Source: Tolypothrix tenuis PCC 7101
GTDB taxonomy: Bacteria > Cyanobacteriota > Cyanobacteriia > Cyanobacteriales > Nostocaceae
Length of the DNA stretch: 64,000 nt
Assembly: GCF_002368295.1 (NCBI RefSeq)
Contig: NZ_AP018248.1
Location: forward strand, 5,624,231-5,688,230
Direction: 5' to 3'
Positions 1-9,071 of the stretch are shown here, piece by piece. Position numbers and translations under genes: made by a program. The notes under the pieces are model-generated. The model worked only from the letters and a program-made list of their open reading frames with translations, did not search any database and was not told the origin of the DNA. Every line of letters begins with the position of its first letter. Position 1 is the first letter of the stretch.

Positions 1-24
1 TTTAACAAGAGTCAAAAGTCAAGG

Positions 25-91
25 GTCAAGAGTCTGAATTTTGGGAATTTTGAGTAGAGATGCGAATAATCGCGTCTCTGTGACTCTTGAC
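25..91. repeat. Inverted repeat, gtcaagagtc/gactcttgac family, copy 1
   Basis: Arms GTCAAGAGTC (25-34) and GACTCTTGAC (82-91) pair exactly. A second hairpin is nested inside, with AGAGATGCG and CGCGTCTCT around an AATAAT loop. Related copies lie at 5529-5570 and 15402-15455. The rest of 1-297 is AT-rich and shows no gene; it probably holds the promoter of the gene starting at 298. Confidence 0.75.
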
Positions 92-297
92 TACTTCTGC
101 CAAAAAATATAATTATTGCCTCAATATTCAAATAATAAATTTCAAACTGATATTCAATTTAATATGCAATAAATATTAAATTTATTCCCACAGATAGAGG
201 AAATCATGAGTTAATTATTTCCCCTGGGCGATTGGCTAAATATAAGTGGAGATCAGAAAATATATTTACCAACATTTTCTACTCCTGATGCAATTAT

Positions 298-1953
298 ATG
301 GCGAAAATTGAATTTAATCTGTTTGCACCTTACAACAAAGGAGCAGCATTAATCGGTTCTTTTTCTAATTGGGAAGATATTCCAATGGAAAAAGGTGACG
401 ATGGTTATTTCCGCACTTCTGTTGAATTAGAAGATGGCGTTTATCAATATAAATTTCGCGTCCAATCAAATTCATGGTTTCTAGAACCAGAACAATGGGT
501 TGATGTTACAGACCCTTATGCAACTGATATTGATGAATTAAGTGGTCAAGATAACGGTATCGTCAAAATTAAAGATGGTGAAAGAATTGTTGATACCTAC
601 GTTTGGCAACATGATGATAAACATTTGCCTGCTGACCATGAATTAGTCATATATGAATTACACGTTGGTGACTTTTCCGGTGGAGAAGATGATCCCTATG
701 CACGCGGAAAGTATAAACACGTTGTTGAAAAATTAGATTACTTGTGTGAATTAGGAATTAACGCTATTGAGTTGATGCCAGTTAAAGAATATCCTGGTGA
801 TTATAGTTGGGGCTATAACCCTCGTCATTTCTTTGCACCAGAATCTAGTTATGGTGCTACAGAGGGATTAAAAAAATTAATTGATGAATGCCATGCTAGA
901 GGTATTCGCGTCATTATGGATGGTATCTATAACCATTCAGAAGCCTCTAGCCCATTAACTCAAATTGACCACGATTATTGGTATCACCATGCGCCTCGCG
1001 ACCCTGATAATAGTTGGGGGCCTGAGTTTAACTATGAACATTATGATGAAAATTTAGAAACTTATCCCGCACGCAAATTTACTGGTGATACAGTAAGATA
1101 TTGGATTGAAGAATATCATATAGATGGTATTCGCTATGATGCAGCACGCCAAATTGCTAACTACGATTTCATGCATTGGATTGTACAGGAAGCGAAAAAT
1201 GCTGCTGGTTCCAAACCTTTTTATAATATTGCCGAACATATTCCCGAAACTACCAGCATTACCAACGTTGATGGCCCTATGGATGGTTGCTGGCATGATA
1301 GTTTTTATCACACTGTGACTGCACATATTTATGGCGACACCTTTGATTTAGAAAACCTCAAAGACGTGATTGATTGTAAGCGTCAAGGTTTTATGGGTGC
1401 TACCAATGTGGTAAATTATCTCACTAACCACGACCATAACCACCTGATGGTGGACTTAGGCGATCGCAATATTTTTGATGAAGAAGCATTTAGAAGAGTT
1501 AAATTAGGAGTTGCTATCCTATGTACCGCTGTTGGTGTGCCTTTAATTTGGATGGGTGAAGAGTTTGGCGAGTATAAACCCAAACAACCGGAATCAGCTA
1601 AAATCGACTGGACACTATTAGGGAATGAACTAAATTCTAGTTTGTTTGATTACTATAAGGGCCTAGTTAATCTGCGTAAAAATAGCCATGCACTTTACAC
1701 AGAAAATATCGATTTTATTCATGAAAATCCCGAAGCCAAAGTACTAGCTTATAGCCGTTGGAATGACGAAGGTTCTCGTGTAGTAGTTGTGGCAAATTTC
1801 TCCGAGAACTTCCTCTCTGGTTATCATGTTCCTAATTTCCCCAATGGTGGTACATGGCACGAGTGGACAGCTAATTATGATGTCGAAGCTGGCGATGATG
1901 GTATCATCACCGATATCGGCCCCTATGAAGCTAAAGTCTTTGTTTGGCAGTAA
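298..1953 (+). CDS. GH13 alpha-amylase family protein with N-terminal CBM48-like domain
   Basis: Probable cytoplasmic alpha-glucan-acting enzyme. Residues 1-75 form a CBM48-like beta-sandwich (NLFAPYNKGAALIGSFSNW, then DGVYQYKFRV). From about residue 115 a GH13 barrel follows with its four conserved regions: region I MDGIYNH (207-213), region II GIRYDAARQ with nucleophile Asp281, region III IAEH with acid/base Glu313, and region IV TNHDH with Asp379. All three catalytic carboxylates are present, so it should be active. The exact reaction (amylase, trehalohydrolase-like or branching-type) cannot be read from sequence. There is no signal peptide. A paralogue of nearly the same length lies at 7261-8931, on the far side of the cyanophycin genes. 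A strong terminator hairpin follows 40 bp downstream. Confidence 0.9.
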   Translation: MAKIEFNLFAPYNKGAALIGSFSNWEDIPMEKGDDGYFRTSVELEDGVYQYKFRVQSNSWFLEPEQWVDVTDPYATDIDELSGQDNGIVKIKDGERIVDTYVWQHDDKHLPADHELVIYELHVGDFSGGEDDPYARGKYKHVVEKLDYLCELGINAIELMPVKEYPGDYSWGYNPRHFFAPESSYGATEGLKKLIDECHARGIRVIMDGIYNHSEASSPLTQIDHDYWYHHAPRDPDNSWGPEFNYEHYDENLETYPARKFTGDTVRYWIEEYHIDGIRYDAARQIANYDFMHWIVQEAKNAAGSKPFYNIAEHIPETTSITNVDGPMDGCWHDSFYHTVTAHIYGDTFDLENLKDVIDCKRQGFMGATNVVNYLTNHDHNHLMVDLGDRNIFDEEAFRRVKLGVAILCTAVGVPLIWMGEEFGEYKPKQPESAKIDWTLLGNELNSSLFDYYKGLVNLRKNSHALYTENIDFIHENPEAKVLAYSRWNDEGSRVVVVANFSENFLSGYHVPNFPNGGTWHEWTANYDVEAGDDGIITDIGPYEAKVFVWQ

Positions 1954-1994
1954 TTGATTACACTGGTACTGAGAAAACGCTCCAAATCCTAATC

Positions 1995-2024
1995 AAAGGG
2001 GGGAAATATTGCCCCCCTTTTTCT
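1995..2024 (+). terminator. Rho-independent terminator
   Basis: AAAGGGGGG is followed by an 8-base loop, a run of six C and then a T-rich tract. It lies just after the GH13 gene and should stop its transcript before the DAHP synthase gene. Confidence 0.85.
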
Positions 2025-2210
2025 TTAGCTTGATTACCTCAGTTATGAGTAGGATTTATTAGGTCTAATAAAATACACTTGAGTCAAAAATTAGTCAGCT
2101 ATAAGACTTGGTAATTTGAGCGTTCTATGATATTTTGGTGTATTTTTTGACTATAAATGTGTATAATTTTTAAGTCTCAATTTAGTAGCATAAATCACAA
2201 TTTCCGCTCC

Positions 2211-3254
2211 ATGCACCATATATTATTCAACGCCAACATTGAGAACTCTCACGTCTTACTAACTCCTAACGAAGTAAAATCAAAATTACCATTAACTAAA
2301 TCAGCCGAAGAAACTGTTTTGAAATATCGCGAAGAACTAGAACAAATTCTAGATTTTCAAGACAGAAGAAAATTTATAGTTGTGGGGCCTTGTTCAATTC
2401 ATGACCCCAAAGCAGCACTAGAATATTCGCAACGATTAAAAAATTTAGCAGAGAAAGTCAAAGATAAATTATTACTAGTAATGCGGGTTTACTTTGAAAA
2501 ACCCAGAACCACAGTAGGATGGAAAGGATTAATCAATGATCCCGAAATGGATGATTCTTTTCATGTAGAAAATGGTTTATTAATTGCGCGAGAATTGCTG
2601 TTACAAATTGCCGAATTAGGTTTACCAGCCGCTACAGAAGCACTTGACCCAATCATCCCTCAATATATTAGTGAACTCATAGCTTGGTCTGCCATTGGCG
2701 CACGCACTACTGAATCACAAACTCACCGGGAAATGGCCAGTGGACTTTCCATGCCTGTAGGTTTTAAAAACGGTACAGATGGTAATATCCAAGTAGCTTT
2801 AAATGCCTTACAATCTGCGAGAATGCCTCACAATTTCCTCGGCATTAATCAAGATGGACAGGTGAGTGTATTTCAAACTAGAGGTAATGCCTACGGACAC
2901 GTGATTTTAAGAGGTGGAAATCAACCTAACTTTGATGCAGCTAGCGTCAAAACCGTAGAAGAAAAATTGAAAGAGGCGAAATTACCACCCAGAATCGTGA
3001 TTGATTGTAGTCATGGTAATACGAATAAAGATTACAGATTACAATCTGCGGTTTTGGAAGATGTGATTCAACAAGTAGTTGATGGCAATACTTCAATTGT
3101 CGGTATGATGCTGGAATCGAATTTATTTGAAGGTAGTCAATCAGTAAATTGCCAAAAATCAGAATTAAAATATGGTGTTTCTGTAACAGACAAATGTATT
3201 GGCTGGGAGGAAACAGAAAGAGTTATTTTGGCGGCTTACGACAAGCTGAAATAG
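2211..3254 (+). CDS. aroF: Class I 3-deoxy-7-phosphoheptulonate (DAHP) synthase
   Basis: Catalyses the first step of the shikimate pathway, condensing phosphoenolpyruvate and erythrose 4-phosphate in the cytosol. The protein has the hallmarks of the AroF/G/H type: FIVVGPCSIHDPKAA, MRVYFEKPRTTVGWKGLINDP, GARTTESQTHREMASG, GFKNGTDG and a C-terminal DCSHGN(T)NKDY metal site. The frame is open from 2157, but family members begin close to MHHILFNANI, so the ATG at 2211 (347 residues, the usual length) is preferred over the upstream ATG. Which isozyme letter applies, and which amino acid feeds back on it, cannot be told from sequence. A palindromic repeat separates it from the convergent cphA2. Confidence 0.93.
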   Translation: MHHILFNANIENSHVLLTPNEVKSKLPLTKSAEETVLKYREELEQILDFQDRRKFIVVGPCSIHDPKAALEYSQRLKNLAEKVKDKLLLVMRVYFEKPRTTVGWKGLINDPEMDDSFHVENGLLIARELLLQIAELGLPAATEALDPIIPQYISELIAWSAIGARTTESQTHREMASGLSMPVGFKNGTDGNIQVALNALQSARMPHNFLGINQDGQVSVFQTRGNAYGHVILRGGNQPNFDAASVKTVEEKLKEAKLPPRIVIDCSHGNTNKDYRLQSAVLEDVIQQVVDGNTSIVGMMLESNLFEGSQSVNCQKSELKYGVSVTDKCIGWEETERVILAAYDKLK

Positions 3255-3264
3255 TGATTAATCT

Positions 3265-3344
3265 GTAGGGTGCGTTAGGCGAAAGCCGTAACGCACCGCT
3301 AATTGAATTGAGACGGTGCGTTACACTTCGTTAACGCACCCTAC
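3265..3344. repeat. Palindromic intergenic repeat (TAACGCAC family), copy 1
   Basis: The outer arms GTAGGGTGCGTTA and TAACGCACCCTAC match perfectly over 13 bp. Inside, two smaller hairpins share the GTGCGTTA...TAACGCAC core. It lies between the convergent aroF and cphA2 genes, where it may also act as a bidirectional transcription stop. A relative lies at 19898-19924. Confidence 0.8.
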
Positions 3345-3355
3345 ATTGATAAAAC

Positions 3356-5266
3356 TTACAAAATTGTGCCGACTTCTTTCAAATAAACCCTTGTGAATGG
3401 TTCATCTTCACCTAAGCTGTAATCTTCAATTAACCCTTTACGGCTAATTGAAATATTGTCTCCTTTTCTAATGACCACAGTCGAGCCTTCTAAAACATCT
3501 CGCGCTAACATCATTTCAGTCTCGTTGGGATTATCGAGAACAACCATGTTACTACCTTGGTAGAACATCCCATCCTCTTCTAAAATCTCAGCTTCATACT
3601 CAGCAATCAGTAAATCGAGTTTGGGATTACGTAACAAACTTTGAAGATTGCTGTTGTAATTTTTGCTTAAAATCTTTCTCGACCGATTCACAAAAAGCCC
3701 ATCACGACAAACAGCACCTACTGTCCAATCAGGATGTTGCAAAAGTATATGGTCTATGGTTTCTTGCAACTCTTGAACTGAGATTTTATTAAAGGTAATA
3801 ATTGGGATTCTCGCGTCTGTCCCTGACTCAAAAAATGTTCCTAAAATATGAGAAGGCACATCCACACTATCACCAACTGCTGGGTTTAAATGCATCAAAA
3901 TACCAGGTGCGGCGTTGATTTCTAAGATGGCAAATTTACCATCCTTCCAAGATTCCGAGAGACTTTTGGTAATCACATCAATACCAAGACAAGTTAAGCG
4001 GAAGTGTTGGGCAATATCCTGCGCCAAAATAATATTGTCATGGTGAACGGTATGTGTGGCATTAATACTCATACCGCCAGCCGAGAGATTTGCTACTTTG
4101 CGAAGATAAACAGTGCGGTCTTTTTCCAGCACACTATCTAATGTTAAACGCTGTTCTCTTAAGTACAATTCCATTGCTTCATCACGCTGGATTTTACTCA
4201 TAGGAGAAGTTGGTGTATCCCAGCGTGCAGGTTTGCGGTTTTCTTCGCGAATTAACTCATCAATAGTGGAGTAACCATCACCAACAACTGAAGCAGGACG
4301 GCGTTCTGTAGCGGCGACAAATTTACCATTGACGCATAGCAAGCGAAAATCTGCGCCGGATATGCTTTTCTCGACAATGATCCTTGTAGATTGTTCTTCA
4401 GGAATCGCCGCTAGCGCCCTACTATAGGCAGATTCTAGTTCTTCCGAGTCTTGAACTTCGGCTGTCACACCAATTCCTTTATGTCCGACTACAGGCTTCA
4501 CAGCTACTGGATAGCCAATTTCTCTGGCTACTGCTAAAGCATCCTTTTCAGTATTGACAATATCGCCTTCTGGTACAGGGAAACCCAAGGTTTTTAAGAA
4601 AGCCTTACAGTCATCTTTGCGCGTAGTAAAGTCAGAATCTATATGGCTATCGCAGTCAAAAGTCGTGGCTACACCGCGAATATGTTTTTTGCCATAGCCA
4701 TACTGCGTCAATCCTTCTTCCCAGAGATAAAAAGTGGGAATAGCTTTTTCGTAAGCTGTTCGCAATAAGGCGTAAACTGTGGGGCCACCGTAGACAGATT
4801 GTCTAAATCTATTTTGTAAGCGTGCTAACTCATCCTCAAACAAGAAATCTGCATCTCGGTTGATAGCCTCAAACCAATCCCAAACAAAGTAGACTACCCC
4901 TCTAGTTGTGCGTTCGTGTAGAGATTGGATAGCGATATACACAGAATTGGAATTTGGTTGCACATTCCAACGGGAGAGGTGCAAACCCATCTCCAGCTTG
5001 CCCACTTCCGATAGAGTTTGGGCAAACAGATGGGCATAGGATTCATATTCTTGGTTGGCTAAAGTGGGATAGCGATCGCTAATAATTGAAACTAAGTCCT
5101 CAATGGGTAGAGGTTTTCTATACTCAGTCAGCACAAAGTTGAATACTAGCGCCCCTACTTCTAAATAGGGGTTGGGGCCCTGGTAATGCTTGAACTTGAA
5201 AATATCGAATACGTCGGTTTTTCTGGCATTGATGCGGACTGCATCGGTGCTTTTTTCTTGAAGCAT
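3356..5266 (-). CDS. cphA2: Cyanophycin synthetase 2 (truncated, single-ATP-site type)
   Basis: ATP-grasp ligase of the cyanophycin family. An N-terminal domain (1-200) is followed by the ATP-grasp domain (about 215-480), with the lid and nucleotide-binding stretch GYPVAVKPVVGHKGIGVTAE (251-270) and metal-binding EINAAPG (449-455). CphA1 enzymes are near 870-900 residues and carry a second, Mur-ligase-like site with a GTNGKTT loop. This protein has 636 residues, lacks that loop, and keeps only about 150 residues after the ATP-grasp fold. That matches CphA2 of nitrogen-fixing cyanobacteria, which is known to repolymerise beta-aspartyl-arginine dipeptides instead of using free Asp and Arg. The divergent arrangement with a cyanophycinase at 6230 matches the cph2 locus of Anabaena. 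No clear NtcA site was found upstream. Confidence 0.92.
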   Translation of the reverse strand: MLQEKSTDAVRINARKTDVFDIFKFKHYQGPNPYLEVGALVFNFVLTEYRKPLPIEDLVSIISDRYPTLANQEYESYAHLFAQTLSEVGKLEMGLHLSRWNVQPNSNSVYIAIQSLHERTTRGVVYFVWDWFEAINRDADFLFEDELARLQNRFRQSVYGGPTVYALLRTAYEKAIPTFYLWEEGLTQYGYGKKHIRGVATTFDCDSHIDSDFTTRKDDCKAFLKTLGFPVPEGDIVNTEKDALAVAREIGYPVAVKPVVGHKGIGVTAEVQDSEELESAYSRALAAIPEEQSTRIIVEKSISGADFRLLCVNGKFVAATERRPASVVGDGYSTIDELIREENRKPARWDTPTSPMSKIQRDEAMELYLREQRLTLDSVLEKDRTVYLRKVANLSAGGMSINATHTVHHDNIILAQDIAQHFRLTCLGIDVITKSLSESWKDGKFAILEINAAPGILMHLNPAVGDSVDVPSHILGTFFESGTDARIPIITFNKISVQELQETIDHILLQHPDWTVGAVCRDGLFVNRSRKILSKNYNSNLQSLLRNPKLDLLIAEYEAEILEEDGMFYQGSNMVVLDNPNETEMMLARDVLEGSTVVIRKGDNISISRKGLIEDYSLGEDEPFTRVYLKEVGTIL

Positions 5267-5528
5267 TGATAGTAAACCTCTAGCTAAACACCCTGAAGTC
5301 CGGACGCTGACTTGCGTTTACCCAGACCTATCGATGATCGATTGATTTTTGCGTATTGCTGGGGAAGCGATCGCTTAACGACTGTTCAGAGTATAAAACT
5401 CAACCCTTACTGGCACAGCCTAACTCTACTGGGAGACTTTTTCAGCTATCCCAGGGTATAATCACAATTTTTCAATTTTTATTACTCAGTATGGAGTAGA
5501 TAGAGATATTCAGGGCTGGGAGTCAAAA

Positions 5529-5570
5529 GTCCAGAGTCAAGGGTCAAAAATTGGACTTTGGACTCTGGAC
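5529..5570. repeat. Inverted repeat, gtcaagagtc family, copy 2; intergenic region 5267-5715
   Basis: Arms GTCCAGAGTC and GACTCTGGAC enclose GTCAA-rich sequence. The whole 449-bp gap between cphA2 (minus) and the small gene at 5716 (plus) must contain both divergent promoters. Apart from this repeat and GCGATCGC at about 5369, nothing definite is seen there. Confidence 0.7.
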
Positions 5571-5715
5571 AAGCACTGCACGAAAAATATGACACTTGCG
5601 TAAGTCCTATATTGTTACTTTAAGTTCTCTGTCATCAAAAATATAACCTTTGAAAGGTGCAAATTACTTTTGAATTTTATATATCTAGAATACGGATCGT
5701 CATAGACAGCAAAGT

Positions 5716-5919
5716 ATGAACAATACACAAATTTCCTTAAGAAATGAAGTTCGGCAACTTGCTGATGAAGCTTTTCACCAAAAGCTAATTTCTGGTCATG
5801 GAGATGGCCCAGACAGCAACGAATATCAAATTGTCTACCAGGGTAAACCTCGACATCTCCCCCTAGAACAAGCCCGTCTTTTCTTAGTTAACTTACTTTA
5901 TCGCAGCCGCCTGTATTAG
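5716..5919 (+). CDS. Small conserved-type hypothetical protein (67 aa)
   Basis: Encodes a 67-residue hydrophilic protein with no signal peptide and no membrane segment. Mixed charge, the central GHGDGPDSNEYQIVYQGK and the basic leucine-rich end (EQARLFLVNLLYRSRLY) suggest a folded small protein, not a chance frame. It lies between the divergent cph2 genes in the same direction as cphB. I do not recognise its family. A link to cyanophycin metabolism is possible from position alone and is unproven. Confidence 0.6.
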   Translation: MNNTQISLRNEVRQLADEAFHQKLISGHGDGPDSNEYQIVYQGKPRHLPLEQARLFLVNLLYRSRLY

Positions 5920-6020
5920 ATGACTCTGGATAGAGAAATCTAATTTCAATTTTTCATGCAAATCTTAGCAATTAAAAAATACTCTGATGTTACTTAAATT
6001 CAAATAAAAAAATGATTTTT

Positions 6021-6049
6021 CAGCCTCTAGAACTAGTATCTAGAGGCTG
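6021..6049. terminator. 11-bp stem hairpin in gap 5920-6229
   Basis: CAGCCTCTAGA and TCTAGAGGCTG pair perfectly around a 7-base loop, about 100 bp after the small gene at 5716. The plus-strand side lacks a clean T-run, so termination is uncertain. The rest of this 310-bp gap is AT-rich and should carry the cphB promoter. Confidence 0.5.
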
Positions 6050-6229
6050 ATATATATTGGAAACAATATAAAAATATTCTCGTATTTATTTGCAGGTATA
6101 AAATATTTACAATTTAGACTATTCAAGCTTGTCAATAATTTTAATTTATTAATCTACCAAATGGATGATTTGATATCTGTAATTGTCATGCTTTATTGAA
6201 AATACTTACATAAAATTTTAGGTGAGATC

Positions 6230-7084
6230 ATGGTGACGACCGATATTAAACGGCAGTTGGTAATTATTGGTGGTGCTGAAGATAAAGAAGGTGATTGCCA
6301 AATCCTGCGCGAGTTTCTACGGCGTGCTGGAGGTACGAAAGCTCATATTGTTATTATGACAGCCGCAACAGAACTGCCTAGAGAAGTTGGAGAAAATTAT
6401 ATTAGAGTCTTTGAACGCTTAGGGGCAGAAAAAGTTCGGATAGTTGATACAGAAACTCGCGAAGATGCATCTTCATCAACAGCTTTAAAAGCAATTAATG
6501 ATGCCACTGGGATATTTTTTACAGGAGGCGACCAAGCGCGCATTACTGGTATTCTTAAGGATACAGAAATTGATGAAGCTATTCACCAGCGACTTGCTGA
6601 AGGTGTTGTGATAGCAGGTACAAGTGCTGGTGCAGCAGTAATGCCTGACACCATGATTGTAGAAGGTGATTCCGAAACAAATCCGCGAATTGAAATAGTT
6701 GATATTGGCCCTGGTATGGGTTTTTTACCAGGAGTGATTATCGATCAACATTTTTCACAACGTGGTCGTCTAGGACGCTTAATTTCTGCTTTGTTACAAG
6801 AACCTGCTGACTTAGGATTTGGGATTGATGAAAATACCGCTATGGTAGTTACTGATAACCAAATTGAAGTTGTGGGTGAAGGTGCGGTGACAATTGTTGA
6901 TGAATCAGACGCAACACACAACAATATTGACGAAATTCTCAAGGATGAGCCGTTGGCAATTTTCGGAGCCAAATTACATATTCTCCCAAATGGCTATAAA
7001 TTTGACCTAAAAACTCGCCAGCCTATTTTACAAAACGCCTCGATTGCAGATTCATCAGTCCCAGTTGGTTCAGCAAATAGCTGA
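6230..7084 (+). CDS. cphB: Cyanophycinase
   Basis: Serine-type exopeptidase of family S51 that releases beta-Asp-Arg dipeptides from cyanophycin granules in the cytoplasm. It shows VIIGGAEDKEGD (11-22), the nucleophile elbow GTSAGA with catalytic Ser132, and FTGGDQARI (97-105). Its 284 residues are close to the family length, and Ser132 falls at the position known for characterised cyanophycinases. It is divergent to cphA2, so it is probably the cph2-locus copy (cphB2). It could feed dipeptides to isoaspartyl dipeptidase elsewhere, or back to CphA2. A weak Shine-Dalgarno (GGTGAG) precedes the ATG. Confidence 0.95.
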   Translation: MVTTDIKRQLVIIGGAEDKEGDCQILREFLRRAGGTKAHIVIMTAATELPREVGENYIRVFERLGAEKVRIVDTETREDASSSTALKAINDATGIFFTGGDQARITGILKDTEIDEAIHQRLAEGVVIAGTSAGAAVMPDTMIVEGDSETNPRIEIVDIGPGMGFLPGVIIDQHFSQRGRLGRLISALLQEPADLGFGIDENTAMVVTDNQIEVVGEGAVTIVDESDATHNNIDEILKDEPLAIFGAKLHILPNGYKFDLKTRQPILQNASIADSSVPVGSANS

Positions 7085-7260
7085 TTTTTATAAGATGCCG
7101 ATGAATTAACTAGAGAGTAAATATCCTTTAGTAATGTTTATCTTCTGTAAATCCCCCAACTATCTTGAAGAAGCAGAAACAGCATTCTGATTCTCAAGCA
7201 GTTAGGGGATTAATTACATGGTTTTTGGGGTCGTCTTCAAACATCTTCTGAGGTAACAAA

Positions 7261-8931
7261 ATGTCTGCTGTAATTGAATTTAAATTGTTCGCGCCCCGTA
7301 ACAATCAAGCCTCATTAATGGGTTCTTTTTCTGATTGGCAAGAAACGCCAATGGAAAAAAGCGAAGATGGTTATTTTTCTACTCAATTAAACTTAGAAGA
7401 TGGTATTTATCAATATAAGTTTCGCGTCCAAACCAAAAGCCCCAATTTTTCCCCCGATGAATGGGTAGAAGTAATTGACCCCTACGCTACTGATGTTGAT
7501 GAGCAAGAAAAAGTAGGCATAGTACAAATTAAAGATGGTAAACGTATAGTAGATACTTACATTTGGCAACATGATGATATTCCTCTGCCAGAAAATCAGG
7601 AATTAGTCATATATGAAATGCACGTTGCTGATTTTACTGGAGGTGAAGTTGATAGTGACAAAAGAGGAAAATATCTAGATGCTATTGAAAAGCTAGATTA
7701 TCTGCGTGATTTAGGCATCAATGCAGTTGAATTAATGCCTGTGAATGAGTATCCAGGCGATTATAGCTGGGGCTACAAAGTCCGGCATTTTTTTGCCACA
7801 GAATCTAGCTACGGCTCAACAGCCGATTTAAAACTGTTCATTGATGAGTGTCATAGTAGAGGTATTCGGGTTTTCATGGATGGAATTTATAACCATACGG
7901 ATGAAGAATGCCCGTTAATGCTAATAGATAGAAACTACTGGTACTACGAACATATGCATTATCCAGAAGATCCGGATAATTATTGGGGGCCAGAGTTTAA
8001 CTATGATAACTATGATGAAAAATTAGACGTTAAACCTGCTTGGAAATATGTTGGGGATGTGGTGCGTTTTTGGGTTCAAGAATATCACATTGATGGCATT
8101 CGTTTTGATGCCGTGCGCCAATTAGCTAACTTTGAATTTCTGCACTGGCTGGCTCAACAAGCAAAAAAGAATACTGCACCTAAGCCGTTTTATAATATTG
8201 CAGAACATATTCCCGATACCAGCAAAGTCACAACACCAGAGGGGCCACTTGATGCTTGCTGGCATGAAAGTTTTCACTACTTTATAGTTCCCCATGTTTG
8301 TGGTGAAAAATTTGAATTAGATCATCTTAAGCAAGTTTTAGATCCAAAACAGCAGGGTTATAAAACTGGTAGAAATGTCATAAATTATTTGTCAACTCAC
8401 GATCGCGATCGTTTATTTAGAGAATTAGGTAATCGAGGTATCTTTGGCGAATCTGCATTTACAAGGGCTAAATTAGTGGCGGCGCTGTTAATGACAGCAA
8501 AGGGTATACCGATGCTGTGGATGGGTGAAGAGTTTGGCGAACACAAGCGGAAAAGTGAAAGTGTGACTCAGCCTAAGAAAATAGCTTGGCCTTTGTTAGA
8601 AAATGCGGAAAATCATGATTTATGGCAATATTACCAACAACTCATTGCCCTACGGAAACACAATTTAGCCCTGCAAAGTGACAACATAGAATTTTTCTGT
8701 GAAGATGCAGACGCAAAACTTTTAGCATACGTCCGTTGGCGTGAGCAAGGTTCTCAAGTTGTGGTTGTGGTAAATTTCCACGAGCAGAAGCTTACTGACT
8801 ATTGCATTCCCAATTTCCCCAATGCTGAACATTGGCAAGATTGGTTTACTCAAACTGAGGTAGAAGTAGGTCAAGATGGTTTAGTTACAGACCTAGAACC
8901 CTACACAGCTAAGATATACGTTTCTCACTAG
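7261..8931 (+). CDS. GH13 alpha-amylase family protein, paralogue of the 298-1953 gene
   Basis: Same architecture as the first GH13 gene: a CBM48-like domain (1-75), then a GH13 barrel with MDGIYNH, GIRFDAVRQ (nucleophile Asp283), IAEH (Glu315) and STHDRD. Most of the chain aligns without gaps to the first copy, so the two arose by duplication. Region IV here is STHDRDRL, where the other copy has TNHDHNHL, which may mean a different substrate preference. It has a strong AGGTAA ribosome-binding site and lies 176 bp after cphB in the same direction, so co-transcription is possible. No signal peptide is present; glycogen or maltooligosaccharides in the cytoplasm are likely substrates. Confidence 0.9.
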   Translation: MSAVIEFKLFAPRNNQASLMGSFSDWQETPMEKSEDGYFSTQLNLEDGIYQYKFRVQTKSPNFSPDEWVEVIDPYATDVDEQEKVGIVQIKDGKRIVDTYIWQHDDIPLPENQELVIYEMHVADFTGGEVDSDKRGKYLDAIEKLDYLRDLGINAVELMPVNEYPGDYSWGYKVRHFFATESSYGSTADLKLFIDECHSRGIRVFMDGIYNHTDEECPLMLIDRNYWYYEHMHYPEDPDNYWGPEFNYDNYDEKLDVKPAWKYVGDVVRFWVQEYHIDGIRFDAVRQLANFEFLHWLAQQAKKNTAPKPFYNIAEHIPDTSKVTTPEGPLDACWHESFHYFIVPHVCGEKFELDHLKQVLDPKQQGYKTGRNVINYLSTHDRDRLFRELGNRGIFGESAFTRAKLVAALLMTAKGIPMLWMGEEFGEHKRKSESVTQPKKIAWPLLENAENHDLWQYYQQLIALRKHNLALQSDNIEFFCEDADAKLLAYVRWREQGSQVVVVVNFHEQKLTDYCIPNFPNAEHWQDWFTQTEVEVGQDGLVTDLEPYTAKIYVSH

Positions 8932-8956
8932 TTGTCTATCTCTGTTCAGGGATTTT

Positions 8957-9071
8957 AGGGACTTCCAGAAAATAAATTATCCAATATACTCCAAGACTAT
9001 TTTTTTCTCCCCCCTGCTCCCTGCCCCCCTGCCAAGAAAGCGATAGTATATTTTTTTAGTTGGAAGTCCCT
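8957..9071. repeat. 115-bp inverted-repeat element
   Basis: Terminal arms AGGGACTTCCA and TGGAAGTCCCT are perfect 11-bp inverted repeats around a C-rich core (CTCCCCCCTGCTCCCTG). It fills the space between the convergent GH13 and moaE genes, and its right end touches the moaE stop codon. It is likely a small non-autonomous repeat. Confidence 0.65.

Noticed and set aside
5580..6230. NtcA site (GTA-N8-TAC) for the cph genes
   Set aside because: I scanned both divergent promoters by eye and found no convincing match with a -10 box at the right distance.
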